A stretch of DNA of 64,000 nt from Metabacillus crassostreae (GCF_016908395.1 NZ_JAFBDU010000007.1:1-64000), one strand, 5' to 3'. Counted from the first letter of the stretch, positions 17,712 to 28,110 are shown. Notes: a model not told the origin generated them from the letters alone. Numbers and translations are program-made.

Positions 17712-18701
17712 ATGCAAACACTTTCAAAGATAGAGAATTTATTTACTGTAATAAATGAAACAGCAGAATTAATTTCAAATGAAGCTCAAATCACGTATAT
17801 AGAAGCAGTAGCTGAAACAGGTGAAAATATTTTCCACAATTCTATTCTTCAAGAAAATCTTAGTGAAGTTACTGAAAAAAGCTTAAAGAGAAAATATGAG
17901 ACAATTCAAATCGATTCATATGATAAAGAAGAGCTACGTAAAGCTTATCAACTAGCTATCTTGAAAGGGTTGAAGGAAGGAGCACATCCTAATCATCAAA
18001 TGACTCCTGATACAATTGGGTTATTTTTAGGTTATTTGGTTAGTAAGTTTTTGGGTAAACAAAAGAATGTTACTATATTAGATCCAGCAGTGGGAACAGG
18101 AAATTTATTAACGGCAATATTAAACTATCTTTCTTTGGAGAGTATAGAAAGCTATGGAGTAGATGTTGATGATCTTTTAATTAAGCTCGCTTATATAAAT
18201 GCAAATCTTCAAGAACATCCAATTAGCTTATTCAATCAAGATAGCTTAGAACGTTTGTTAATTGACCCTGTCGATATGGTTGTTTGTGACCTGCCTGTTG
18301 GGTATTATCCGAATGATATGGAAGCTGCAAAATATGAGCTTAAAGCAGATGAAGGATATTCATATTCACATCATCTTTTTATTGAACAAAGCTTAACTCA
18401 TACGAAAGAAGATGGCTATTTATTTTTTATTGTTCCTAACTCTCTTTTTGAAACAAAGGAAGCTCCAAAACTTAATAAATATTTAAGAGATACAGCTATC
18501 ATTCAAGGGTTTATTAAGCTACCTGTCTCTTTATTTAAAGATGAGAAACATGGGAAAAGTATTCTCATCCTTCAGAAAAAAGGTGAAACAAGTATCGCTC
18601 CAAAACAGGCTTTGCTTGCAGAATTACCGAGGTTTTCAAATAAAGAGGCAATGAACTCAATTATGAAAAAAATGGATGATTGGTTTAAAGAAAATAAGTA
18701 G
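17712..18701 (+). CDS. ytxK: Class I SAM-dependent methyltransferase YtxK
   Basis: A 329-residue protein related to N6-adenine DNA methyltransferases. The SAM-binding motif I is ILDPAVGTGNLL (about residues 119-130). The catalytic motif IV is DLPVGYYP (about residues 195-202) instead of the classical NPPY, so the target base is uncertain. There is no specificity domain or restriction partner nearby. It lies upstream of ackA as in B. subtilis. The start ATG 17712 follows AGGAGGAG. Its function is not known; it could act on RNA or another substrate. Confidence 0.85.
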   Translation: MQTLSKIENLFTVINETAELISNEAQITYIEAVAETGENIFHNSILQENLSEVTEKSLKRKYETIQIDSYDKEELRKAYQLAILKGLKEGAHPNHQMTPDTIGLFLGYLVSKFLGKQKNVTILDPAVGTGNLLTAILNYLSLESIESYGVDVDDLLIKLAYINANLQEHPISLFNQDSLERLLIDPVDMVVCDLPVGYYPNDMEAAKYELKADEGYSYSHHLFIEQSLTHTKEDGYLFFIVPNSLFETKEAPKLNKYLRDTAIIQGFIKLPVSLFKDEKHGKSILILQKKGETSIAPKQALLAELPRFSNKEAMNSIMKKMDDWFKENK

Positions 18702-18708
18702 GAAAAAG

Positions 18709-18737
18709 GAGAGCTGATCAGTTTAGCTCTCTTTTTT
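18709..18737 (+). terminator. Rho-independent terminator of ytxK
   Basis: Stem GAGAGCT (18709-18715) with AGCTCTC (18725-18731), then six T. Confidence 0.85.
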
Positions 18738-19120
18738 ATTGAACTTTCTTATTAAATGGATTTTTTTTGTAAACTTTGTTACTGTATCCTATTAATTTGA
18801 TGAAAATGTCTGTAAACGCACTCATTGTAGAAGCAAAGCCTTATTTCACCCCGCTACATTTTGAAAGAATTATTAGAATTATAAGAATTTTACCTGTAAC
18901 CGATTGCAATTTCATCAAGTTCTTGAAATGTCGAAATGTCAGTGTTTAAATGGAAAAGGCAGATAATAATCAGAAGTTTTTTGCAAAGACTAAGGAAGTA
19001 AAGAAAAACACATCTAAAGAGCTAGTTTATTGCTAATAGTTTTGTGTCGATTAATTGTATTACATATATACATTATTAATGCCTATAAAGGTGATTTGAA
19101 ATAAAAAGGAGCGAAACAAA
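18738..19120 (+). other. Intergenic region upstream of ackA
   Basis: 383 bp without a gene. A possible promoter is TTGTAA with TATTAA at 17-bp spacing just upstream of the cre-like site at 18810-18824. No other defined element is seen; the ackA ribosome-binding site is AAAAAGGAG at about 19105. Confidence 0.35.
18810..18824 (+). promoter_or_regulatory. cre-like CcpA site upstream of ackA
   Basis: CTGTAAACGCACTCA matches the cre consensus WTGNAARCGNWWNCA at 13 of 15 positions. In B. subtilis CcpA activates ackA from a cre upstream of the promoter. The site here lies about 300 nt before the start codon. Confidence 0.5.
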
Positions 19121-20308
19121 ATGGCTAAGGTTATAGCAATCAATGCAGGTAGTTCATCACTAAAATTTCAACTATTTGAGATGCCTAGTGAAACAGTTTT
19201 AACAAAAGGTTTAGTTGAAAGAATAGGTATAAATGATTCAGTGTTTAGCATTTCAGTCAATGGTGAAAAGCAAACAGAAGTAACAGATATTCCTGATCAT
19301 GCAGTAGCGGTAAAAATTCTCTTATCAAAGCTAACTGATTTAGGAATTATCAAATCACTAGATGAAATTGAAGGTATTGGTCACCGTGTAGTTCATGGAG
19401 GAGAAATCTTTAACGACTCGGCTATAATTACTGACGATACATTAAGTAAGATTGAAGAGTTATCTGATCTGGCACCACTTCATAACCCAGCAAACATTGT
19501 TGGAATTAAAGCCTTTAAAGAAGTACTACCAAATGTTGATGCAGTAGCAGTATTTGATACAGCTTTCCATCAGACTATGCCTGAGCAATCATTTTTATAT
19601 AGCTTACCTTATGAATATTATGAGGATTATGGAATTCGTAAGTATGGTTTTCATGGTACATCACATAAATATGTTTCTGAAAGAGCAGCAGAAATTCTTG
19701 GAAGACCTGTAGAACATCTTCGTCTCATTTCTTGTCATTTAGGAAACGGAGCAAGTATTGCTGCAATTGAAGGCGGAAAATCAATTGATACCTCAATGGG
19801 CTTTACACCACTTGCTGGAGTTGCTATGGGGACAAGATCTGGAAATATTGATCCTGCGCTTTTACCTTTTATTATGGAGAAAACAGGAAAATCGGCTGAT
19901 GAAGTATTAGATATTTTAAATAAAAAGAGTGGAATCCTAGGTATATCAGGGCTTTCTAGTGATCTTCGTGATATCGAACAAGCAACATCAGAAGGAAATG
20001 AACGAGCAAAAACAGCTCTTGAAGTATTCGCAAGTCGTATTCATAAATATATTGGATCTTATGCAGCAAGAATGTCAGGTGTTGATGCAATTATCTTCAC
20101 AGCTGGAATTGGAGAAAACAGTACTGAGATACGTGCACGTGTGTTAAACGGATTAGAGTTTATGGGAATATATTGGGATCCTGCTCTAAATAAGGTTCGT
20201 GGTGAAGAAGCATATATTAGCTATCCGCATTCACCTGTTAAGGTTTTAGTTATTCCTACCAATGAAGAAGTTATGATTGCAAGAGATGTTGTTCGTCTAG
20301 CGAAATAA
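19121..20308 (+). CDS. ackA: Acetate kinase AckA
   Basis: A 395-residue ASKHA-fold kinase that interconverts acetyl phosphate and acetate with ADP/ATP in overflow metabolism. Visible signatures are the N-terminal [13 protein letters not shown], the GHRVVHGGE segment (about residues 87-95), [12 protein letters not shown] (about 146-157), and FTAGIGENS near residue 327. It is monocistronic: its own cre-like upstream region and a terminator at 20393. The start ATG 19121 follows AAAAAGGAGCG. Confidence 0.96.
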   Translation: MAKVIAINAGSSSLKFQLFEMPSETVLTKGLVERIGINDSVFSISVNGEKQTEVTDIPDHAVAVKILLSKLTDLGIIKSLDEIEGIGHRVVHGGEIFNDSAIITDDTLSKIEELSDLAPLHNPANIVGIKAFKEVLPNVDAVAVFDTAFHQTMPEQSFLYSLPYEYYEDYGIRKYGFHGTSHKYVSERAAEILGRPVEHLRLISCHLGNGASIAAIEGGKSIDTSMGFTPLAGVAMGTRSGNIDPALLPFIMEKTGKSADEVLDILNKKSGILGISGLSSDLRDIEQATSEGNERAKTALEVFASRIHKYIGSYAARMSGVDAIIFTAGIGENSTEIRARVLNGLEFMGIYWDPALNKVRGEEAYISYPHSPVKVLVIPTNEEVMIARDVVRLAK

Positions 20309-20392
20309 ATAGGGTCTTATCTATAAAAAAATTATTTAGGCCAGTTGAGTAATAAATTGACCTATTAACCGAACAGAATAAACAATAAACAT

Positions 20393-20427
20393 AAAAAGAC
20401 AGTCGTGAACAAAACGACTGTCTTTTT
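20393..20427 (+). terminator. Rho-independent terminator of ackA
   Basis: A perfect 14-bp stem (20393-20406 with 20414-20427) around a 7-nt loop, ending in five T. Confidence 0.9.
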
Positions 20428-20621
20428 ATGTTATGATAAATAAAGGATCTTTTCTGAAGTTTTTGGTGGATCTATTTAAATGTTAAAACATAGCTTTCCA
20501 AGAAAAAAGATGTCATGTAGACTATGTACAGTACTGTTTTCTAAAAGTTACAGAGCAACAAAATTTAGGGAAACAGTTTAATAAAAAGACCACTTATTAC
20601 GTTAATAAGGAGACATTTCTC

Positions 20622-21476
20622 ATGAATGAATCAGTACGTGAAAAAGCCATATTAGCAGAAATTACTAGTTGGGAAAATGATTTACAAAATGATGTAAGAA
20701 CAGATTTTCAACGAACATTTAACAGGTGGATAGATAGAAATATCGAGGAAATACCAAAGCGAACGAAAACAATGATATTAAAAAAAATTGATGCTAGTTT
20801 TTTTAACTTACATTCGTTTATTCAAAATTCGTTTATACAACAAGATGCTAAGCAACAAATTTTACTATCTGCAAAAGCATTAAATGAGGATATTATTCAA
20901 ATTAGTGATTTACATAAGCTTTCAATTAGTCAACTGCATTACTTAGCAGACCTACAAACCTCAAAGCACAGATTATACTCCTTCCTACAGGGAGGCATTA
21001 CAGGAACAGGTGGTATTCTTTTAACAGGTGCCGACATTCCTTTACAAACCATACTAAATTTACGTGCAATTCAAATGATTTCAATGTGTTATGGATATGA
21101 AATAAATAATCCGTATGAAATGATGACTTCCTTGAAATTGTATCATGCTTCTTTATTACCAAAGCATTTACAATATAAAGCGTGGATAGAATTAAAACAG
21201 GATATAGATGAAGAAAGTGTTTCCTACTTTTACGAAGGAAATGAGGATTTAGCAGATCCTAAGAGTATGGAATTCCTACTTAAGCAGATTGCGAAATTGT
21301 CAGTAATATCAATATTCAAACGTAAACTTATTGCTGGAATACCTTTAGTCAGTATGATGATTGGTGCTGGTGCAAATTATCAACAAACTCGTCATATTAG
21401 TGATTTTGCAAATAGATTTTACCAATATCGCTATATCACACAAAAATCAACTTACTTTGAAGGAGGGGTAGTATGA
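20622..21476 (+). CDS. EcsC-family protein
   Basis: A 284-residue EcsC-like protein. It has an acidic N-terminal helical region and a conserved glycine-rich stretch GGITGTGGILLTGADIPLQT (about residues 126-145), typical of the family and possibly membrane-inserting, followed by FKRKLIAGIPLVSMMIGAGANY near residues 235-256. EcsC domain proteins are of unknown function; EcsC itself is linked to the EcsAB ABC transporter, which is not in this window. It overlaps moaB by 4 nt (ATGA), so translation is coupled. The start ATG 20622 follows AAGGAG. Confidence 0.78.
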   Translation: MNESVREKAILAEITSWENDLQNDVRTDFQRTFNRWIDRNIEEIPKRTKTMILKKIDASFFNLHSFIQNSFIQQDAKQQILLSAKALNEDIIQISDLHKLSISQLHYLADLQTSKHRLYSFLQGGITGTGGILLTGADIPLQTILNLRAIQMISMCYGYEINNPYEMMTSLKLYHASLLPKHLQYKAWIELKQDIDEESVSYFYEGNEDLADPKSMEFLLKQIAKLSVISIFKRKLIAGIPLVSMMIGAGANYQQTRHISDFANRFYQYRYITQKSTYFEGGVV

Positions 21477-21985
21477 GTAGTATTGAGCATAAACTTGAAG
21501 CACCAAATCAGGTTAGATGTAAAGTAATTACGATTAGTGATACTAGAGACGAAGAAACTGATAAAAGTGGCTATCTTATAAAAAGTTATTTAGAAGAACA
21601 TAATCACTTAGTTGTGGATTATGAGATCGTAAAGGATGAAAAAACGCTCATTCGAAGTTCTATCCTAAAAGGCTGTGAAACAAGAGAAGTTGATGTGGTA
21701 CTTACCAATGGAGGAACAGGTATAGCCAAAAGAGATGTTACCATTGAAGCAGTTGAGTCAATCATCGACAAAGAAATTCCTGGCTTTGGTGAGATTTTTC
21801 GTATGCTTAGCTATCGTGATGATATTGGTTCAGCTGCTATTCTTAGCAGGGCTGTAGCTGGTGTTGCAATGGATACAGCGATATTTGCCATGCCGGGGTC
21901 ATCAGGAGCTGTTAAATTGGCAATGGAAAAGTTGATATTACCTGAAATAGGTCATGTTGTTCGTGAGGTAAAAAAAGATTTATAA
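21473..21985 (+). CDS. moaB: Molybdenum cofactor biosynthesis protein MoaB
   Basis: A 170-residue MoaB/Mog-domain protein. The cofactor-binding signature is TNGGTGIAKRDVTIEAVE (about residues 79-96), followed by GFGEIFRMLSY and MPGSSGAVKLAMEKLILPE. It adenylates molybdopterin during cofactor synthesis. It overlaps the EcsC-family gene by 4 nt (ATGA) and uses its GGAGG. No other molybdopterin genes are in the window. Location before argGH is as in B. subtilis. A strong hairpin terminator and a family A repeat follow. Confidence 0.92.
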   Translation: MSSIEHKLEAPNQVRCKVITISDTRDEETDKSGYLIKSYLEEHNHLVVDYEIVKDEKTLIRSSILKGCETREVDVVLTNGGTGIAKRDVTIEAVESIIDKEIPGFGEIFRMLSYRDDIGSAAILSRAVAGVAMDTAIFAMPGSSGAVKLAMEKLILPEIGHVVREVKKDL

Positions 21986-22034
21986 CATTAATTTTATTGA
22001 AAGTATAATTTTTTAAAATTATTAATATCCAAAC

Positions 22035-22072
22035 AAAGGAATGGAAGACAATTTGTGTTTTCCATTCCTTTT
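22035..22072 (+). terminator. Rho-independent terminator of moaB
   Basis: A perfect 12-bp stem (22035-22046 with 22060-22071) and a T-rich tail, 50 nt after the moaB stop. Confidence 0.8.
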
Positions 22073-22085
22073 ACTTCTACCTTAT

Positions 22086-22323
22086 GAGGTTTGGACAAAA
22101 GTATTTAATTTAAGTTAATGAAAACCCGAATTATTAGATGATATTTCAAATATCACTTAATAGTTCGGGTCTTTTACTGTCTTCATTTGGAATTTTTAAT
22201 TTTGCATACTATTAGTGGAAAGCGAGTGTCTGCAGCGCAATGGAACGAACTTATTTCTTTCAACTTAACTGATTTAGATTAATTTGTTTTTTTTATGATT
22301 TCTTTACTTATGTCCTAGCCTCA
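22086..22323 (+). repeat. Family A dispersed repeat, copy 3 (core deleted)
   Basis: Left end GAGGTTTGGACAAAAG is diverged; right end TTATGTCCTAGCCTC is recognisable. The hairpin module (about 22122-22176) is present with several mismatches. About 100 bp of the GC-rich core are missing; the deletion joins ACTAGTGGA to GGAAAGCGAGTG, sequences sharing GTGGAA in intact copies. It lies between convergent moaB and the gene at 22330. Confidence 0.8.
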
Positions 22324-22329
22324 TTTTTG

Positions 22330-22647
22330 TTATGTATGAACTTTTGCTTTAGATATTTGCTGGTTAGATCTATACCAAATCCATAAATCATTTATAATCG
22401 ATGCTAATTCAGAAATTTCCTCGGTTAGCTTACAGGACGTTTGGAAATTCTCCTCTTCATTTAATGCCTCTTGTTTAAGATTAATATCTTCTTCAAGTTC
22501 TGCAATACGGTCAGGAATATGACCGCGAATATGTTCCCAATCTGTCAAAATACAATTTTGAGTATGTAGGCTATAAGAGTTCCAATCTTGATCTAACTTC
22601 GGAAGGTATATTTTTAATCTAGGGTTATAGGTGAAGTATTCATTCAA
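22330..22647 (-). CDS. Hypothetical protein with coiled coil
   Basis: A 105-residue soluble protein I do not recognise. The N-terminal half has LKIYLPKLDQDWNSYS and aromatic residues; the second half (about residues 50-95) is a Glu-rich helix likely to form a coiled coil. The frame extends to GTG 22713, but that has no ribosome-binding site, while TTG 22647 follows GGAGG with 8-nt spacing; I choose TTG. It is convergent with moaB and divergent from argG. Existence is well supported by the start context; function unknown. Confidence 0.65.
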   Translation of the reverse strand: MNEYFTYNPRLKIYLPKLDQDWNSYSLHTQNCILTDWEHIRGHIPDRIAELEEDINLKQEALNEEENFQTSCKLTEEISELASIINDLWIWYRSNQQISKAKVHT

Positions 22648-22795
22648 TTCCCATTCCTCCAAATTTAATTTCACATCTATTGTACCATTAGTCGAAAGAA
22701 AAGTTCTATGCACAATTTATTAGTCATTTTAAGTGAAACTAAGGGATGATATTTATTTTTATACAAAAATTATGAGAAAATATACAAAATTTCTA

Positions 22796-22825
22796 TTGAC
22801 GAAATAGGGAAAGAGTTGGTAAAGT
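22796..22825 (+). promoter_or_regulatory. Candidate argGH promoter
   Basis: TTGACG (22796-22801) and TAAAGT (22820-22825), 18-bp spacer, about 65 nt before argG. ARG-box-like sequences lie downstream. Confidence 0.5.
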
Positions 22826-22841
22826 GATACTTACATAGAAA

Positions 22842-22877
22842 ATGTATTTTTATTAGTATATATTAATTTTTATACAA
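22842..22877 (+). promoter_or_regulatory. ARG-box-like operator pair for ArgR/AhrC
   Basis: Two adjacent AT-rich half-palindromes, TGTATTTTTATTAGTATA (22843-22860) and TATTAATTTTTATACA (22861-22876), lie between the promoter and the argG ribosome-binding site. They resemble ArgR/AhrC boxes. A third TTTTTATACAAAAATTAT sequence lies upstream near 22755. The arginine repressor gene is not in this window. Confidence 0.45.
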
Positions 22878-22895
22878 CTAAGGAGGAACAAATAG

Positions 22896-24095
22896 ATGAA
22901 AAAAGTAGTTTTAGCATATTCCGGGGGTTTAGATACTTCTGTTGCAATTAAATGGTTACAAGAACAAGGGTACGCTGTTGTTGCATGTTGTCTAGATGTT
23001 GGTGAAGGAAAAGATACTGCTTTTGTTCAACAAAAGGCACTGCAAGTTGGAGCAGTTGAATCATACATGATTGATGCAAAAGAAGAATATGCAAATGACT
23101 TTGCATTACTTGCACTACAAGCACATGCTTTATACGAAGGGAAATACCCTTTAGTTTCAGCACTTTCACGACCACTTATCGCAAAAAAATTAGTTGAAAT
23201 TGCAGAAAAAGAAAATGCTGTTGCCATTGCACATGGTTGTACGGGTAAAGGAAATGATCAGGTTCGATTTGAGGTTTCAATCAAAGCACTAAACCCAGAT
23301 CTAGAAGTTCTTGCTCCAGTAAGAGAGTGGGGCTGGTCACGTGAAGAAGAAATTGAATATGCAATTAAGCATGATATTCCAATTCCAATAAACTTAGATA
23401 GCCCATATTCTATTGACCAAAATCTATGGGGTAGAAGTAATGAGTGTGGAATTCTTGAAGATCCTTGGGCTGCTCCACCTGAGGGAGCTTATGATTTAAC
23501 AGTACCGTTAGAAAAAACACCTGATGAAGCAGAGGTTATCGAAATTCATTTTGAAAAGGGTGTTCCTGTAAAAATTAATGACAAAGCATATCCTCTTCAT
23601 GAATTGATTCTTGAATTAAATGATATTGCTGGTAAACATGGTGTAGGACGTATTGATCATGTTGAAAATCGTCTTGTAGGAATTAAATCACGTGAAGTGT
23701 ATGAGTGTCCAGGTGCTATGACTCTTATTAAAGCACATAAAGAACTTGAAGATTTAACGTTAGTAAAAGAAGTGGCTCATTTCAAACCAGTGATCGAACA
23801 GAAATTAACAGAGCTCATCTATAACGGACTATGGTTCTCACCATTAAAAAATGCTTTACATGCTTTCTTGGAAGAAACACAAAAGTATGTAACAGGTACA
23901 GTTCGTGTGAAGCTTTTTAAAGGTCATGCAATTGTTGAAGGAAGAAAATCAGAGTACTCATTATATGATGAGAAACTAGCAACATATACGAAAGATGATG
24001 CGTTTGATCATAATGCTGCAATCGGATTTATTGAGCTATGGGGACTTCCTACGAAAGTGAATAGCATGGTGAAAAATAAGAAGGTGGAAGTATGA
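22896..24095 (+). CDS. argG: Argininosuccinate synthase ArgG
   Basis: A 399-residue enzyme joining citrulline and aspartate with ATP in arginine synthesis. The ATP-binding P-loop is [15 protein letters not shown] at residues 7-21; [15 protein letters not shown] (about residues 112-126) is the second signature. The length is normal for the family. It is the first gene of an argGH operon, overlapping argH by 4 nt. The start ATG 22896 follows AAGGAGGAAC. ARG-box-like sites upstream fit arginine repression. Confidence 0.96.
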   Translation: MKKVVLAYSGGLDTSVAIKWLQEQGYAVVACCLDVGEGKDTAFVQQKALQVGAVESYMIDAKEEYANDFALLALQAHALYEGKYPLVSALSRPLIAKKLVEIAEKENAVAIAHGCTGKGNDQVRFEVSIKALNPDLEVLAPVREWGWSREEEIEYAIKHDIPIPINLDSPYSIDQNLWGRSNECGILEDPWAAPPEGAYDLTVPLEKTPDEAEVIEIHFEKGVPVKINDKAYPLHELILELNDIAGKHGVGRIDHVENRLVGIKSREVYECPGAMTLIKAHKELEDLTLVKEVAHFKPVIEQKLTELIYNGLWFSPLKNALHAFLEETQKYVTGTVRVKLFKGHAIVEGRKSEYSLYDEKLATYTKDDAFDHNAAIGFIELWGLPTKVNSMVKNKKVEV

Positions 24096-25468
24096 AAAAA
24101 CTTTGGGGTGGACGCTTCCAAAAAACCCCTGAACAGTGGGTGGATGAGTTCGGCGCATCCATCCATTTTGATAAGGAATTAGTTGAGGAAGATATTACAG
24201 GCAGTCTTGCACATGTTGAAATGTTAGGTAACTGCGGCATTATCTCAAAAGATGAAGCAGAAGAAATTTCAATTGGGTTAACGACACTGTTAGAAAAAGC
24301 AAAGAGAAATGAGCTTGATTTTTCAGTTAACTATGAAGATATTCATCTGAATATCGAGAAGCTGCTAATTGATGAGATCGGTCCTGTTGGTGGAAAGTTA
24401 CATACAGGTAGAAGTAGAAATGATCAAGTAGCTACAGATATGCATTTGTATTTACGTAAGCATGTTGAAATGGTGGTTGACCTGATTGAGGGACTTCAAA
24501 CATCACTTGTTAATAAAGCAGAAGCACATGTAGAGACAATTTTACCTGGTTACACACATTTACAGCGTGCTCAGCCTATTTCGTTTGCTCACCACTTAAT
24601 GGCTTACTTCTGGATGTTAGATCGTGATAAACAAAGATTTGAAGAATCCTTAAAACGTATTAATATATCTCCTTTAGGATCTGCTGCACTTGCAGGAACT
24701 ACTTTTCCGATAGACCGTGAATATACTGCAGAAAAGCTTGGCTTTGAAGGAATATATGAAAATAGCTTAGATGGTGTTAGCGACAGAGATTTTATTATAG
24801 AATTTTTAAGCAATAGTTCACTTGTAATGATGCATCTTTCTCGTTTATGCGAGGAAATTATTTTATGGTGTTCACAAGAATTTCAGTTTATTGAGCTAGA
24901 TGACACGTATGCAACAGGTAGTAGTATTATGCCACAGAAGAAAAACCCCGACATGGCTGAATTGATAAGAGGAAAAACAGGTCGAGTTTATGGTAACTTA
25001 ATGTCATTATTAACTATTTTAAAAGGTCTTCCTCTAGCCTATAATAAAGACCTTCAAGAAGATAAAGAAGGTATGTTTGATACTGTTAAAACTATAGAAG
25101 GAAGTCTCCAAATTTTCATTGGAATGATTGATACATTAAAAGTTAATAAAGAAAACATGGAAAAAGCAACAAAAGAAGATTTTTCAAATGCAACTGAGCT
25201 TGCTGATTATTTATCAACTAAAGGAATGCCATTTAGAGAGGCACATGAAGTTGTCGGTACACTAGTGTATCAATGTATTCAGTCAGGAATATATTTGAAG
25301 GATTTACCTTTTGAGGAATATAAAAAATCCTCTAACCTATTTGAGAAAGATTTATATGAAGTAATAAATCCATTTGAAGCAGTAAGAAAACGTATGAGTG
25401 CGGGTGGAACAGGCTTTGAAATGGTTAAAAAGGCAATTCAAAAGGCAAAAATATCGTTAGAAGGATAA
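24092..25468 (+). CDS. argH: Argininosuccinate lyase ArgH
   Basis: A 458-residue fumarase/aspartase-superfamily enzyme releasing arginine and fumarate from argininosuccinate. The superfamily signature [12 protein letters not shown] lies near residue 277, and [13 protein letters not shown] near residue 105. It overlaps argG by 4 nt (ATGA), with GAAGGTGG as the ribosome-binding site inside argG. No clear terminator follows, so some transcripts may run on into the small gene at 25547. Confidence 0.96.
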   Translation: MKKLWGGRFQKTPEQWVDEFGASIHFDKELVEEDITGSLAHVEMLGNCGIISKDEAEEISIGLTTLLEKAKRNELDFSVNYEDIHLNIEKLLIDEIGPVGGKLHTGRSRNDQVATDMHLYLRKHVEMVVDLIEGLQTSLVNKAEAHVETILPGYTHLQRAQPISFAHHLMAYFWMLDRDKQRFEESLKRINISPLGSAALAGTTFPIDREYTAEKLGFEGIYENSLDGVSDRDFIIEFLSNSSLVMMHLSRLCEEIILWCSQEFQFIELDDTYATGSSIMPQKKNPDMAELIRGKTGRVYGNLMSLLTILKGLPLAYNKDLQEDKEGMFDTVKTIEGSLQIFIGMIDTLKVNKENMEKATKEDFSNATELADYLSTKGMPFREAHEVVGTLVYQCIQSGIYLKDLPFEEYKKSSNLFEKDLYEVINPFEAVRKRMSAGGTGFEMVKKAIQKAKISLEG

Positions 25469-25546
25469 ACAAGTAAATTAACGGTATAAGCTTCTTATTT
25501 TCAGAAACACTATATGAGAACAGTTGAAAATAAGGAGCTGAAAACA

Positions 25547-25705
25547 GTGCGAGAAAGAAGAGTAACACGACAAACATATTACTATGATCACCTTGGTGAG
25601 CAGGAAACAATGCAACAATTAACAGATTCCTATTCAAGTGGTGTAGTAGAACAGCAATATGATCCCAATTTCCTTCAAGAGCATTTCCAAATAAAAAGGG
25701 ACTAA
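25547..25705 (+). CDS. Small hypothetical protein
   Basis: A 52-residue, highly charged soluble protein of unknown function, with RERRVTRQTYYYDHLGEQ at its N-terminus. The frame opens at ATG 25514, but GTG 25547 is preceded by AAGGAG at 9-nt spacing and is preferred. It lies 80 nt after argH and ends before a strong terminator, which supports expression. I cannot name a family. Confidence 0.55.
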   Translation: MRERRVTRQTYYYDHLGEQETMQQLTDSYSSGVVEQQYDPNFLQEHFQIKRD

Positions 25706-25720
25706 TACAATTTACTTAGC

Positions 25721-25756
25721 AAAACAGCTGATTGATATATGATCAGCTGTTTTTTT
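25721..25756 (+). terminator. Rho-independent terminator after argGH and the small gene
   Basis: A 12-bp perfect stem (25721-25732 with 25742-25753) and seven T in total at the end. Confidence 0.9.
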
Positions 25757-25974
25757 CTGCTTTGGAAATAATTTATAAAAAATAATTTATTATGAAATTC
25801 TTAGCTACCTTTTACAAAATGTAACAAGTTTCAAAACAAGATTATTGTAAAATGATCTTGTTACAAGCACAATAGAATTGGAAACAGTCAACTTAAGTTC
25901 AGTATAGTATATAAAGAGAGAGATGTAGTTTGTTAATAATTTTTATAAGGACAAGTTAGGGGAGGAAATTTATC

Positions 25975-26736
25975 GTGCGACATGCCCTTATTACCGCAGG
26001 ATCTAAAGGGTTAGGAAAAAAAGTAACAGAAGAATTTCTAAAGAATGGTTTTTCTGTAACGGTAAATTATCATAAAGACATCGATGCAGTTGAAAAGTTA
26101 AAACATACATATTCACATATGAAAGATCGGATGCTTTTTGTTCAAGGAGATGTGACTAAAAAAGAAGATTTAACAAAAATAATCGAATTAACACTAAAAC
26201 GCTTTGGCCGAATTGATTGCTTAATAAATAATGCAGGACCTTATATTTTCGAAAGAAAAAAGCTAGCTGATTATTCAGATGAAGAATGGTATCAAATGAT
26301 AGAAGGAAATCTTAGCTCTGTTTTTCATTTATTTAAATTAGTTGTACCAGTTATGAGGCAACAGCAATATGGTCGAATCATTACATATGGTTTTCAAGGT
26401 GCTGAATCATCACCAGGATGGCTTCATCGAGCAGCATTTAGTGCAGCAAAGGTAGGACTTGTATCCTTGACAAAATCTATTAGTATCGAGGAAGCTGAAA
26501 ACGGTATTACAGCTAACATGATATGTCCAGGTAATATTATCGGAGAAATGAAGGAAGCAACAATTGATAGCTCAAGAACTCTAGCTGATAAAAATACACC
26601 AATTGGCCGATCTGGAACTGGTGAGGATATTGCGAGAACATTAGCATTCATTTGCCAAGAAGATTCAGATATGATAACTGGTTCAATAATTGAAGTAACA
26701 GGTGGAGCTAATGTGATACATAGGTACCATATCTAA
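25975..26736 (+). CDS. Short-chain dehydrogenase/reductase-like protein (YtkK-like)
   Basis: A 253-residue SDR fold. The nucleotide-binding TAGSKGLGKK (residues 7-16), NNAG at 85-88, and the C-terminal PGN and VTGGANV blocks are present. However, the catalytic tyrosine of YxxxK is phenylalanine (F155-S-A-A-K159), and the serine usually 13 residues before is glycine (G142). The protein therefore probably lacks classical oxidoreductase chemistry or uses another residue. The position between argH and ald/ytkL suggests B. subtilis ytkK. The start GTG 25975 follows GGGGAGG. Confidence 0.75.
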   Translation: MRHALITAGSKGLGKKVTEEFLKNGFSVTVNYHKDIDAVEKLKHTYSHMKDRMLFVQGDVTKKEDLTKIIELTLKRFGRIDCLINNAGPYIFERKKLADYSDEEWYQMIEGNLSSVFHLFKLVVPVMRQQQYGRIITYGFQGAESSPGWLHRAAFSAAKVGLVSLTKSISIEEAENGITANMICPGNIIGEMKEATIDSSRTLADKNTPIGRSGTGEDIARTLAFICQEDSDMITGSIIEVTGGANVIHRYHI

Positions 26737-26947
26737 TTTTATGGATTGTAAAAAAATATGACTTTTCTGTAAATCTTAATTTCAATCCAACTACATAGAA
26801 AGTGTGTGAAGATTAACGAAAAAAAGTAAAAGATAGGAATGAAAAAGCTGAATTTATCTAAATCTTTACTAACCTGTCTCACTGCGTAATCATATGATAA
26901 ATTACGGTCATACTGATAAGGACGCAAAAGTGAAAGGGTTGATTGAT

Positions 26948-28069
26948 ATGAAGATTGGCATTCCGGTAGAAATAAAGAATAATGAAAATCGTGTTGCAAT
27001 GACTCCTGCGGGTGCTGTTCATCTTATTAAACATGGACATGAAGTTTATATTGAAACAAATGCTGGGTTAGGATCCGGTTTTACTGATGATCAGTATATT
27101 GACGCAGGAGCGCAAATTGTTGATACGGCTCAGCAAGCATGGTCAATGGACATGGTGATGAAGGTAAAAGAGCCTTTAAAAGAGGAATTTCAATATTTCC
27201 GTGAAGGATTGATTTTATTTACTTATCTACACCTTGCACCAGAACCTGAATTAACTGTTGCACTGATCAATCATAAAGTAATAGCTATTGCATACGAAAC
27301 TGTACAGCTACCAAATGGATCTCTTCCACTTTTAACTCCAATGAGTGAGGTTGCAGGAAGGATGGCCTCACAAATTGGTGCACAATTTTTAGAAAAAACA
27401 CGTGGAGGAAAAGGGATTCTATTATCTGGTGTACCAGGTACACAACGAGGTAAGGTTACAATTATTGGTGGTGGTGTGGCAGGAACCAATGCCGCCAAAA
27501 TAGCTGTGGGATTAGGTGCTGAAGTCACGATGTTAGATGTGAATCCGGAAAGATTAAGACAGATAGACGATATTTTTGGTCATGATATTACCACTTTAAT
27601 GTCAAATCCACTTACGATCTCAGAAGCAGTTCGCAGATCAGATCTTGTTATCGGAGCTGTGCTTATTCCAGGAGCAAAAGCACCTCTTTTAGTAACAGAA
27701 GATGATGTTAAATCTATGTCACAAGGATCCGTTATTGTGGATATTGCCATTGACCAGGGTGGTATTTTTGCAACTACTGATAAAATAACCACACATGATT
27801 CTCCAACATACGAAAAACATGGTGTCTTGCATTATGCAGTGGCTAACATGCCTGGAGCTGTTCCACGTACATCAACGATTGCATTAACAAATGTAACAGT
27901 ACCATATGCAGTTCAAATTGCTAATAAAGGCTATAAAAAGGCGTGCTTAGAAAATGAAGCTCTACTAAAAGGAATAAATGCTTTAGGTGGATTTGTTGCT
28001 TATGAAGCTGTTTCAGAAGCACATGGTCTCTCATACACAGATCCGCGTACGTTTTTGTTAGGAATTTAA
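26948..28069 (+). CDS. ald: Alanine dehydrogenase Ald
   Basis: A 373-residue NAD-dependent enzyme converting L-alanine to pyruvate and ammonia. The N-terminal [17 protein letters not shown] and the Rossmann motif [20 protein letters not shown] (about residues 172-191) are diagnostic. Substrate residues R15 and K74-equivalent (VKEP) and the active-site H95-equivalent (YLHLA) are present. The frame opens at 26894; ATG 26948, 8 nt after AAAGGG, gives the family N-terminus. In B. subtilis ald is needed for growth on alanine and normal sporulation. Confidence 0.95.
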   Translation: MKIGIPVEIKNNENRVAMTPAGAVHLIKHGHEVYIETNAGLGSGFTDDQYIDAGAQIVDTAQQAWSMDMVMKVKEPLKEEFQYFREGLILFTYLHLAPEPELTVALINHKVIAIAYETVQLPNGSLPLLTPMSEVAGRMASQIGAQFLEKTRGGKGILLSGVPGTQRGKVTIIGGGVAGTNAAKIAVGLGAEVTMLDVNPERLRQIDDIFGHDITTLMSNPLTISEAVRRSDLVIGAVLIPGAKAPLLVTEDDVKSMSQGSVIVDIAIDQGGIFATTDKITTHDSPTYEKHGVLHYAVANMPGAVPRTSTIALTNVTVPYAVQIANKGYKKACLENEALLKGINALGGFVAYEAVSEAHGLSYTDPRTFLLGI

Positions 28070-28076
28070 CCAGTGT

Positions 28077-28110
28077 GGTCTGCCAGAAACATACTGTCGG
28101 ACCTCTTTTT
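28077..28110 (+). terminator. Probable terminator of ald
   Basis: Stem GGTCTG (28077-28082) with CGGACC (28098-28103), 15-nt loop, followed by TCTTTTT, just after the ald stop. Confidence 0.6.

Noticed and set aside
17712-18701. ytxK as part of a restriction-modification system
   Set aside because: No restriction or specificity gene nearby, motif IV is atypical, and the gene is in its conserved chromosomal place before ackA.
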